Below, in pieces: positions 1 through 5,696 of a stretch of 7,710 nt of DNA (positions are counted from its first letter, which is position 1; each line of letters starts with the position of its first letter). A program made the position numbers and the translations under genes. The DNA is from Methanobacterium sp. (GTDB lineage: Archaea; Methanobacteriota; Methanobacteria; Methanobacteriales; Methanobacteriaceae), in contig PLXT01000145.1 in NCBI GenBank assembly GCA_003151535.1, positions 14,342-22,051 of the forward strand. The letters run 5' to 3'. A model generated the notes under the pieces. It was not told where the DNA came from, did not search any database, and was given only the letters and a program-made list of their open reading frames with translations.

Positions 1-2511
1 GATGAGGACGGATATCCAATAGAAGCCGGACTCATGGACCCACGATTGGGAGTTATTGACCCGGGCCTCAGATGTAGATCCTGTGGATCAAAGGGTGGAG
101 ATTGTCAGGGACATTTTGGACACATAAATCTAGCAAGGCCAGTAATACACGTAGGTTTTGCAGACACAATTCATAAAGTACTGAGATCAACATGCAAAGA
201 CTGTGGACATGTCCTATTAACAGAAGCTGAAATGGTGGATTATAGGGAAAAAATTGGAAATCACCTCAAAAATGAGGAAAGCATAACAGCTATTATTAAA
301 GATGTTTACACCGTTGCAAGAAGGGATAAATGTCCCCACTGTGCAGAAGAACAGGAAGACGTCAAAATAGACAAACCCGTTTCTATAGTTGAAGGAAACT
401 ACAAACTCACAGCAAGTGAAGTCAGGGAAAGACTCGAAGCCATTCCTGAAGATGAGTACATATTTGTAGGAATAAACCATGAAGTTGCAAAACCAGAATG
501 GATGGTTTTGACTGTACTTCCAGTTCCACCAGTAACTGTCAGGCCTTCAATAACACTTGAAACAGGAGAAAGATCTGAAGATGATTTAACACATAAACTC
601 GTTGACATTTTAAGGATCAATCAGAGGCTCAAAGAAAACATGGAAGCAGGAGCGCCTCAGCTCATTGTTGAGGATCTTTGGGAACTTCTACAGTATCATG
701 TAACAACCTACTTTGACAACGAAGCATCTGGGGTGCCACCGGCCAGACACAGATCAGGAAGACCCCTTAAGACACTTGCGCAACGTCTTAAAGGTAAAGA
801 AGGACGTTTCAGAAGCAATCTTTCGGGTAAAAGGGTAAACTTTTCAGCTAGGACTGTAATATCTCCAGATCCTAACATAAGCATAAACGAGGTTGGAGTT
901 CCTGAGATGATAGCTACAGAGGTTACTGTACCTGTTTTTGTAACCGAATGGAACATCGAAGCAATGAAGAAGTTCATAATGAACGGACCTAATGTTCACC
1001 CTGGAGCCAATTATGTAATAAGGCCTGATGAAAGGAAAATCAGAGTTTATGATGAAACCAAAGAAACTGTTATCGAGAAACTTGAACCCGGATTTGTTGT
1101 TGAAAGACATCTAATGGATGGAGATGTAGTATTATTCAATAGGCAACCTTCACTTCACAGAATGTCCATGATGGCTCATGAGGTTAAAGTTTTACCATAC
1201 AAAACTTTCAGATTGAATCTGTGTGTTTGCCCACCTTACAACGCAGATTTTGATGGGGACGAAATGAACATGCACGTTTTCCAGACAGAAGAATCTCGTG
1301 CTGAAGCTAAATCCCTTATGAGGGTTCAAGAACACATACTTTCACCTAGGTTCGGTGGACCGATTATAGGCGGAATACACGATCATATATCTGGTGCATA
1401 TCTTCTAACAAGGGAAGGCTCAGTCTTTTCAGAAGAAGATGTATTCCAAATGGTTAAACATGCTAGAATGCCTTTACCCAATCCAACTGGTAAAGATTGG
1501 ACAGGAAAACAAGTTTTCAGTTTACTTCTTCCTAAGGACCTAAACATGGTTTATAAGGCAGAAATATGCAGAAAGTGCGATGAATGTCTTAAACAGGAAT
1601 GTAAAAATGATGCCTATGTTGTCATAGATAATGGACAAATCATTACAGGTGCAATGGACGAAAAAGCATACGGAGCATTTTCTGGAAAGATATTGGATTC
1701 CATTGTTAAGGAATACGGCACAGATAAAGCACGAGAATTCCTTGACTCCTCAACCAAACTTGCAATTTCTGGTATAATGAAGAGGGGTTTTACAACAAGT
1801 ACTGCAGACGAGGAAATACCAAGGGAAGCCAAGGATCGTATCGAACAGTTACTTGCAAATGCTGAGGCAAAGGTTGAACAGCTCATTGAAGCATACCACA
1901 ACGAAGAACTCGAAGCATTACCGGGCAGAAGTCTTAGAGAAACCCTTGAGATGAAGATTATGCAAGTTCTTGGAGAAGCAAGGGATAAATCTGGAGAAAT
2001 AGCAGAAAGTTACTTTGGAATGGAAAACCATGCGGTTATAATGGCGCTTACTGGTGCAAGAGGTTCAATGTTGAACCTGACTCAGATTGCAGCATGTGTA
2101 GGTCAACAGTCTGTTCGTGGTGGACGTATCGAAAGGGGTTACAGCCAAAGAACATTACCTCATTTCCAAGTTGGAGAACTTGGTGCAAAGGCAAGTGGTT
2201 TTGTTCACTCGAGTTATAAAAAAGGTCTTGATCCTCTGGAGTTCTTTTTCCATGCAATGGGTGGTAGAGAAGGTCTGGTGGATACAGCTATACGTACAGC
2301 GCAGAGTGGTTACATGCAGCGAAGATTGGTTAATGCCCTTCAAGATTTGAATGTGCAACCAGATGGGACTGTAAGGGATAACAGGGGAGTTATTGTCCAA
2401 ACAGAATATGGTGAAGATGGTATAGATCCTGCAAAAAGTGACTACGGTAAAGTAGCAGATATAGACAGGATGATAGATGAAATGAGAATAAAATCCAAAA
2501 TTGGAAAGTAA
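1..2511 (+). CDS. rpoA1: DNA-directed RNA polymerase subunit A' (RpoA1/Rpo1N), 5'-truncated
   Basis: This is the N-terminal part of the split archaeal homologue of Rpb1/beta', which forms the clamp and most of the catalytic centre of RNA polymerase. The frame is already open at base 1 (reads DEDGYPIEAG before the Met at 34), so the start codon lies outside the window; I judge about 35 N-terminal residues to be missing. Numbering from base 1, Cys25, Cys28, Cys35 and His38 form the first zinc site (followed by FGHI), and Cys65/Cys68 with Cys111/Cys114 form the second. The catalytic loop NADFDGD lies at residues 414-420, with the three Mg-binding aspartates 416, 418 and 420. The bridge helix starts near the FFFHAMGGREG motif around residue 751. 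An extra cluster of four cysteines lies at residues 523-534. The chain ends with TAA at 2509-2511, before the trigger loop, which is carried by the next gene. Identification is very secure; no frameshift is seen. Confidence 0.98.
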   Translation, partial: DEDGYPIEAGLMDPRLGVIDPGLRCRSCGSKGGDCQGHFGHINLARPVIHVGFADTIHKVLRSTCKDCGHVLLTEAEMVDYREKIGNHLKNEESITAIIKDVYTVARRDKCPHCAEEQEDVKIDKPVSIVEGNYKLTASEVRERLEAIPEDEYIFVGINHEVAKPEWMVLTVLPVPPVTVRPSITLETGERSEDDLTHKLVDILRINQRLKENMEAGAPQLIVEDLWELLQYHVTTYFDNEASGVPPARHRSGRPLKTLAQRLKGKEGRFRSNLSGKRVNFSARTVISPDPNISINEVGVPEMIATEVTVPVFVTEWNIEAMKKFIMNGPNVHPGANYVIRPDERKIRVYDETKETVIEKLEPGFVVERHLMDGDVVLFNRQPSLHRMSMMAHEVKVLPYKTFRLNLCVCPPYNADFDGDEMNMHVFQTEESRAEAKSLMRVQEHILSPRFGGPIIGGIHDHISGAYLLTREGSVFSEEDVFQMVKHARMPLPNPTGKDWTGKQVFSLLLPKDLNMVYKAEICRKCDECLKQECKNDAYVVIDNGQIITGAMDEKAYGAFSGKILDSIVKEYGTDKAREFLDSSTKLAISGIMKRGFTTSTADEEIPREAKDRIEQLLANAEAKVEQLIEAYHNEELEALPGRSLRETLEMKIMQVLGEARDKSGEIAESYFGMENHAVIMALTGARGSMLNLTQIAACVGQQSVRGGRIERGYSQRTLPHFQVGELGAKASGFVHSSYKKGLDPLEFFFHAMGGREGLVDTAIRTAQSGYMQRRLVNALQDLNVQPDGTVRDNRGVIVQTEYGEDGIDPAKSDYGKVADIDRMIDEMRIKSKIGK

Positions 2512-2550
2512 CCAACCAGGGATTTATTCATCAGAATATCATCCATTATA

Positions 2551-2584
2551 ATTTAATGGGATTATTAAATATCATTTAATGGGA
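2551..2584 (+). repeat. 11-base direct repeat with overlapping inverted repeat
   Basis: ATTTAATGGGA occurs at 2551-2561 and again at 2574-2584, 23 bases apart. Between them ATTAAAT (2564-2570) is the reverse complement of the ATTTAAT that opens each copy. It can therefore pair with either the upstream copy (6-base loop) or the downstream copy (3-base loop). A further hairpin of CCATTA (2543-2548) with TAATGG (2554-2559) overlaps the first copy. The stems are short and almost all A/T, so stability is doubtful and chance is possible in such AT-rich DNA. Confidence 0.55.
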
Positions 2585-2596
2585 CGTAATAGGATC

Positions 2597-2601
2597 AGGT
2601 G
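2597..2601 (+). promoter_or_regulatory. Ribosome binding site of rpoA2
   Basis: AGGTG is complementary to the CACCT core of the archaeal 16S rRNA 3' end and lies five bases before the GTG at 2607. It supports that GTG as the start. Confidence 0.65.
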
Positions 2602-2606
2602 GTTTT

Positions 2607-3761
2607 GTGGACATAGAGAAGGTAGAAAAGGTTGTTAAGAAGAAAAGGACCAAATTTCCTGAGAAGCTTATTTATGAAATAGCGGATGCAGCCGAAAGAC
2701 ATGATTTAAACGACAAGGAATTAGATGAACTTGTTAAGGAAATTAAGAAGGCAAATCAACGTGCAGGTGTTGAAAATGGAGAGGCCGTTGGTACGGTTGC
2801 TGCACAGTCGGTTGGAGAACCTGGTACACAGATGACCATGCGTACTTTTCACTATGCAGGTGTTGCAGAGCTGAACGTTACATTGGGACTTCCACGTCTC
2901 ATTGAAATTGTTGATGCCAGAAAGAAAATATCAACACCTACCATGGGAATCTATTTCGATGAAGAATACAGTGCAGATGAAGAGTTTGTAAGGAAAATAG
3001 CCAATAGAATTGGTAAAATCATCTTAAACGATATCTTAAAGGATTTCAATGTAAACTATGCTAACATGAATCTTTCCATCGAAATTGATGAAGATAAGGT
3101 GAATGATAAAAGACTCGAATACGATGAGATCATAGCCAAGATAGAAAAAGCTTTTAAGAAAGTAGAAATAGATAAGAACCTACTCAGTTTTGAACCTACG
3201 ATCACTGATCCTAAACATGCAATAAGAGAGTTAAGACTTTTAGCTGATAAGGTTCGCGATCTTCAGATAAGTGGTGTTAAAAACATCGGAAAGGTCGTGA
3301 TTAGGAAAGAAGGAGCAGAATGGGCTATACACACCGAAGGTTCAAATCTTGGAGCAGTTCTGAAAATGGAAGGTGTCAATAAGACCAGAACAAGCACTAA
3401 CGACATTCACGAAGTAGAGAAGGTTCTAGGAGTAGAGGCAGCACGAAACGCAATCATACATGAAGCACAAAGTACAATGGAAGAACAAGGACTTACAGTT
3501 GATGTAAGACACATTATGCTTGTTGCAGATATGATGACTGCTGATGGTAAAGTAAAATCCATTGGAAGACACGGTATAAGCGGTGAAAAGGCTAGTGTTC
3601 TTGCAAGGGCTTCTTTTGAAGAGACAGGTAAACATCTTTTAAGAGCCAGTATCAGGGGAGAAGTTGATCACCTCACCGGTATAATTGAAAATATTATAAT
3701 AGGGCAGCCAATACCTCTGGGAACAGGGTCTGTAGGCGTCATTATGAAAGAGAAGAAATAG
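2607..3761 (+). CDS. rpoA2: DNA-directed RNA polymerase subunit A'' (RpoA2/Rpo1C)
   Basis: This is the C-terminal part of the split archaeal Rpb1/beta' homologue, 384 residues, a normal length for the family. It assembles with A' to complete the active centre. The N-terminus (about residues 1-55) is charged and helical. The motif AAQSVGEPGTQMT (about 65-77) leads into the trigger loop, with the substrate-contacting histidine of TFHYAG at residue 82 and GLPRLIEI following. The C-terminal half carries the jaw/cleft region, including a VDVRHIMLVADMMT stretch and the GISG motif, and ends in TAG at 3759-3761. The GTG start at 2607 is preferred because an AGGTG site lies just upstream and family members begin at about this point. 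It is separated from rpoA1 by 95 bases but is followed closely by rpl30e, suggesting cotranscription downstream. Nothing appears truncated. Confidence 0.98.
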   Translation: MDIEKVEKVVKKKRTKFPEKLIYEIADAAERHDLNDKELDELVKEIKKANQRAGVENGEAVGTVAAQSVGEPGTQMTMRTFHYAGVAELNVTLGLPRLIEIVDARKKISTPTMGIYFDEEYSADEEFVRKIANRIGKIILNDILKDFNVNYANMNLSIEIDEDKVNDKRLEYDEIIAKIEKAFKKVEIDKNLLSFEPTITDPKHAIRELRLLADKVRDLQISGVKNIGKVVIRKEGAEWAIHTEGSNLGAVLKMEGVNKTRTSTNDIHEVEKVLGVEAARNAIIHEAQSTMEEQGLTVDVRHIMLVADMMTADGKVKSIGRHGISGEKASVLARASFEETGKHLLRASIRGEVDHLTGIIENIIIGQPIPLGTGSVGVIMKEKK

Positions 3762-3765
3762 GAGG
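3760..3765 (+). promoter_or_regulatory. Ribosome binding site of rpl30e, overlapping the rpoA2 stop
   Basis: AGGAGG lies six bases before the ATG at 3772 and shares its first two bases with the TAG stop of rpoA2. This arrangement fits translational coupling of the two genes. Confidence 0.8.
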
Positions 3766-3771
3766 CAGTAG

Positions 3772-4068
3772 ATGGATATAGATAGAGGAATAAGAGTTGC
3801 TGTAGATACAGGTAATGTTATACTAGGATCTGATAAATCAATACAAGAGCTGAAACTTGGAAAAGGACAACTCGTGATCGTTGCAGGCAATTGCCCTAAA
3901 GATATTAGGGAAGATGTTGAGCAATATTCAAAATTATCAGATATCACTTTATACAATTATGATGGTACAAGTGTGGATCTTGGATCTATATGTGGTAAAC
4001 CATTCACAGTTGCAACATTAATTATTAAAGATCCTGGTGACTCCACTATATTAGAAATAATGGGGTAG
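3772..4068 (+). CDS. rpl30e: 50S ribosomal protein L30e
   Basis: This 98-residue protein matches archaeal L30e in length and sequence, a member of the L7Ae/L30e/S12e-type RNA-binding fold that binds ribosomal RNA in the large subunit. Recognisable features are the N-terminal GIRVAVDTGNVILGSDKS stretch, followed by LKLGKGQLVIVAGNCPKD (about residues 28-46), where a strand-turn-helix contacts kinked RNA. The C-terminus has the hydrophobic strand KPFTVATLIIKDPGDS. The ATG at 3772 has a strong AGGAGG site and lies ten bases after the rpoA2 stop; nusA starts five bases after its own stop. Its place between polymerase and nusA genes is the classical archaeal arrangement. Any role in regulating this operon, as eukaryotic L30 regulates its own mRNA, is only a possibility and not shown here. 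Confidence 0.95.
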   Translation: MDIDRGIRVAVDTGNVILGSDKSIQELKLGKGQLVIVAGNCPKDIREDVEQYSKLSDITLYNYDGTSVDLGSICGKPFTVATLIIKDPGDSTILEIMG

Positions 4069-4073
4069 TTTCT

Positions 4074-4505
4074 GTGACTATAAAATTTTCAACCAATGAA
4101 ATAAGATATATAGCACTATTTGAAAGTATGACTGGTGCCATGGTAAAGGACCTTTTGGTGGATGATGAAAATGGTAAATTGACTTTCCTAGTTAAACAGG
4201 GAGATATGGGACTTGCCATTGGAAAACGTGGAAGCACAGTTGCCAAGGTTCAAAAAACAGTTGACAAAGGTGTTGAGGTCATTGAACACTCAGATGATCC
4301 AGTAGAATTTATAGGAAATCTCATGGCCCCTGCTAAGATCAGGAGTATAAGAATTCTCCAGAAAGAAAACGGAGAGAAAATAGCCACTCTTGAAACAGAT
4401 CCGAGAAATAAACGCACTGCCATAGGAAAAGGCGGTCAGAACATAGAGCGGGCAAGACTCTTGGCCAAGAGGCAGCATAATATAAATAACATTATTATAA
4501 AATAG
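4074..4505 (+). CDS. nusA: Archaeal NusA-like transcription factor (two KH domains)
   Basis: This 143-residue protein is the short archaeal NusA homologue, consisting only of two KH RNA-binding domains. The first GxxG loop is GKRG at residues 50-53 (within AIGKRGSTVAKVQ), the second GKGG at 118-121 (within AIGKGGQNIERARLL). The polymerase-binding N-terminal domain, S1 domain and acidic repeats of bacterial NusA are absent, as is usual for Archaea. Its role in termination or antitermination is therefore inferred from family and location rather than established. The start is a GTG at 4074, five bases after the rpl30e stop, with only a weak GGGGT-like site (4062-4066); translation is probably coupled to rpl30e. 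The stop is TAG at 4503-4505. Placement directly behind the polymerase genes supports a transcription-linked function. Confidence 0.95.
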   Translation: MTIKFSTNEIRYIALFESMTGAMVKDLLVDDENGKLTFLVKQGDMGLAIGKRGSTVAKVQKTVDKGVEVIEHSDDPVEFIGNLMAPAKIRSIRILQKENGEKIATLETDPRNKRTAIGKGGQNIERARLLAKRQHNINNIIIK

Positions 4506-4533
4506 AGAAGAACGAAGGAACAGATTTTAATCA

Positions 4534-4548
4534 TATTATTCAATAATA
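4534..4548 (+). repeat. 15-base AT palindrome upstream of rps12
   Basis: Seven-base arms TATTATT and AATAATA flank a single central C. A one-base centre makes an RNA hairpin unlikely, so if functional it would be a dimeric protein-binding site on DNA. The composition is simple enough that chance is a fair explanation. Confidence 0.4.
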
Positions 4549-4637
4549 AGTGTTACTTTGACCATCATTGAATGTGATATTATTAAAAATAATTAATTGA
4601 ATAAATCTGATAACTTTGATTAAATGGTAATTTTACA

Positions 4638-4643
4638 AGGAGG
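4638..4643 (+). promoter_or_regulatory. Ribosome binding site of rps12
   Basis: AGGAGG is a full match to the archaeal anti-Shine-Dalgarno core and lies eight bases before the TTG at 4652. It decides in favour of this unusual start codon, since no ATG or GTG in frame gives the conserved N-terminus. Confidence 0.85.
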
Positions 4644-4651
4644 AATTTCAT

Positions 4652-5077
4652 TTGCCAGGACTTTTCGCAGCAAAAAAGCTTAAAAAGAATAGACAAAACT
4701 TCAGATGGAAAGATGTGGAGTATAAGAGGAAAGCTCTTAGATTAGATGTTAAAGCTGACCCTTTAGAAGGTGCACCTCAAGCTAGGGGCATCGTTATTGA
4801 AAAGGTTGGTGTAGAGGCAAAACAGCCTAACTCAGCCATAAGGAAATGTGTACGTGTACAGCTTATAAAAAATGGTAAACAGTTAACAGCATTTGCTCCT
4901 GGAGATGGTGCAATCGGTTTCATTGATGAGCACGACGAAGTCATGATCGAGGGAATTGGCGGACCATCAGGAAGGTCTATGGGTGATATCCCTGGTGTCA
5001 GGTGGAAAGTTACAAAAGTTAACAATGTATCATTACAACAAATGGTAATAGGTAGAATTGAAAAACCAGTAAGATAA
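4652..5077 (+). CDS. rps12: 30S ribosomal protein S12 (uS12, S23e type)
   Basis: This 141-residue protein is the archaeal/eukaryotic form of S12, which sits at the decoding centre of the small subunit and monitors codon-anticodon pairing. The conserved decoding loop AKQPNSAIRK spans residues 56-65; glutamine 58 stands where bacteria have lysine 43, as is normal for the archaeal/eukaryotic type. The second functional loop, GDIPGVRWKV, lies at 111-120, and HDEVMIEGIGGPSGRS precedes it. The start is TTG at 4652: the N-terminus MPGLFAAKKL from this codon matches family members and a perfect AGGAGG lies upstream. It opens a tight group with rps7 (16-base spacing) and the EF-2 gene. Length and sequence are complete and typical. 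Confidence 0.98.
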   Translation: MPGLFAAKKLKKNRQNFRWKDVEYKRKALRLDVKADPLEGAPQARGIVIEKVGVEAKQPNSAIRKCVRVQLIKNGKQLTAFAPGDGAIGFIDEHDEVMIEGIGGPSGRSMGDIPGVRWKVTKVNNVSLQQMVIGRIEKPVR

Positions 5078-5081
5078 AAGT

Positions 5082-5086
5082 GAGGT
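5082..5086 (+). promoter_or_regulatory. Ribosome binding site of rps7
   Basis: GAGGT, complementary to the 16S rRNA 3' end, lies seven bases before the ATG at 5094 in the short rps12-rps7 spacer. Confidence 0.65.
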
Positions 5087-5093
5087 AATTTTA

Positions 5094-5657
5094 ATGAGTT
5101 TTAAGGTCTTCAATAAATGGGAGTTAGAAGAGGTGAAAGTAGAGGACTTAGGTCTAATAAACTACATTTGCCTCGACGAAATTCTGGTTCCGCACACCCT
5201 AGGAAGGCATGTTAAAAGGCAGTTCGCAAAATCCAAAGTTTCTATAGTTGAAAGGCTCATGAACAAGATCATGAGAACACAGAGAAACTCTGGTAAAAAG
5301 AACAAGTCTTACAACATAGTCAAAGGGGCCATGGATATTATAAACCAGAGGTCAAAAAAGAACCCTCTTCAGGTTCTTGTGAAAGCTGTAGAAAACACTG
5401 CACCAAGGGAAGAAACAACCAGAATAAAGTATGGTGGAATCGGATATCAGGTTGCAGTAGATATAGCACCACAGAGAAGGGTTGATCTGGCTGTTGGATT
5501 CTTAACAAGAGGCGCTCTACAATCGTCATTCAAAAGGAAACGATCTGTAGAAGAATGTCTTGCTGATGAACTTCTTTACGCAGCAGAGTACGATACAAGA
5601 AGCTTTGCAATTGGGAAGAAGGAAGAGAAAGAAAGGATTGCAAGATCTGCCCACTAA
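5094..5657 (+). CDS. rps7: 30S ribosomal protein S7 (uS7, S5e type)
   Basis: This 187-residue protein is archaeal S7, which nucleates assembly of the 30S head by binding 16S rRNA and later contacts the exit-site tRNA. It has the N-terminal extension usual for the archaeal/eukaryotic type. The core starts near LVPHTLGRHVKRQFAKSK and includes VERLMNKIMRTQRNSGKK, the region NPLQVLVKAVENTAPREET (about 98-116) and the arginine-rich QRRVDLAVGFLTRGA segment. The ATG at 5094 lies 16 bases after the rps12 stop behind a GAGGT site. The stop is TAA at 5655-5657; the EF-2 gene starts 39 bases later. In bacteria S7 represses its own operon by binding the mRNA between rps12 and rps7; here that spacer is very short and shows no comparable structure, so I do not infer such control. 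Confidence 0.97.
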   Translation: MSFKVFNKWELEEVKVEDLGLINYICLDEILVPHTLGRHVKRQFAKSKVSIVERLMNKIMRTQRNSGKKNKSYNIVKGAMDIINQRSKKNPLQVLVKAVENTAPREETTRIKYGGIGYQVAVDIAPQRRVDLAVGFLTRGALQSSFKRKRSVEECLADELLYAAEYDTRSFAIGKKEEKERIARSAH

Positions 5658-5685
5658 TGTTGAATATTATGAAATTTTGGTTACT

Positions 5686-5692
5686 AGGTGAT
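5686..5692 (+). promoter_or_regulatory. Ribosome binding site of the EF-2 gene
   Basis: AGGTGAT is a seven-base complement of the archaeal 16S rRNA 3' end (ATCACCT) and lies four bases before the GTG at 5697. A TTG codon in the same frame directly precedes that GTG (5694-5696), but the conserved N-terminus MSRRTKMI starts from the GTG. Confidence 0.75.
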
Positions 5693-5696
5693 TTTG

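Larger units (their letters stand above)
2512..2606 (+). other. AT-rich intergenic gap between rpoA1 and rpoA2
   Basis: This 95-base gap separates two genes whose products are halves of one subunit. It holds no plausible ORF. It contains an 11-base direct repeat and overlapping AT-rich inverted repeats (annotated separately), plus TATA-like stretches such as 2545-2555 and 2563-2573. It could carry an internal promoter for rpoA2, an RNA processing site, or simply be unselected spacer; the sequence alone does not decide. The last bases hold the rpoA2 ribosome binding site. Confidence 0.6.
4506..4651 (+). promoter_or_regulatory. AT-rich leader region between nusA and rps12, possible promoter
   Basis: This 146-base gap contains no plausible ORF and is strongly AT-rich. 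It is the natural place for the 3' end of the polymerase transcript and a promoter for the rps12-rps7-EF-2 group. I see TATA-like A/T runs (about 4577-4593), but no clean archaeal BRE plus TATA match, so I do not assign a transcription start. A palindrome TATTATT-C-AATAATA lies at 4534-4548. T runs such as 4525-4528 are too short to call a terminator with confidence. The end of the gap carries the strong rps12 ribosome binding site. Confidence 0.4.

Noticed and set aside
2117..2350. 77-codon + strand frame inside the 3' part of rpoA1
   Set aside because: The region encodes the highly conserved bridge helix in the rpoA1 frame, so the alternative frame is incidental.
2509..2609. Possible broken rpoA gene or intein remnant at the A'/A'' junction
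   Set aside because: The A'/A'' split is normal for Archaea, both products are complete at the junction, and no intein splice motifs or homing endonuclease residues are present.
3639..3956. 105-codon open frame on the minus strand across the rpoA2-rpl30e junction
   Set aside because: It lies wholly opposite two well-identified genes, its translation is low-complexity and serine/isoleucine-rich, and it resembles no family I recognise. It is a shadow frame.
4518..4550. Possible transcription terminator after nusA
   Set aside because: Only short T runs (such as 4525-4528) occur; there is no long T tract of the kind that supports archaeal termination, and the palindrome here has a one-base centre unsuited to a hairpin.
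5078..5093. S7 autoregulatory RNA structure between rps12 and rps7, as in bacteria
   Set aside because: The spacer is only 16 bases and largely taken up by the ribosome binding site; no helix resembling the 16S rRNA target could be seen.
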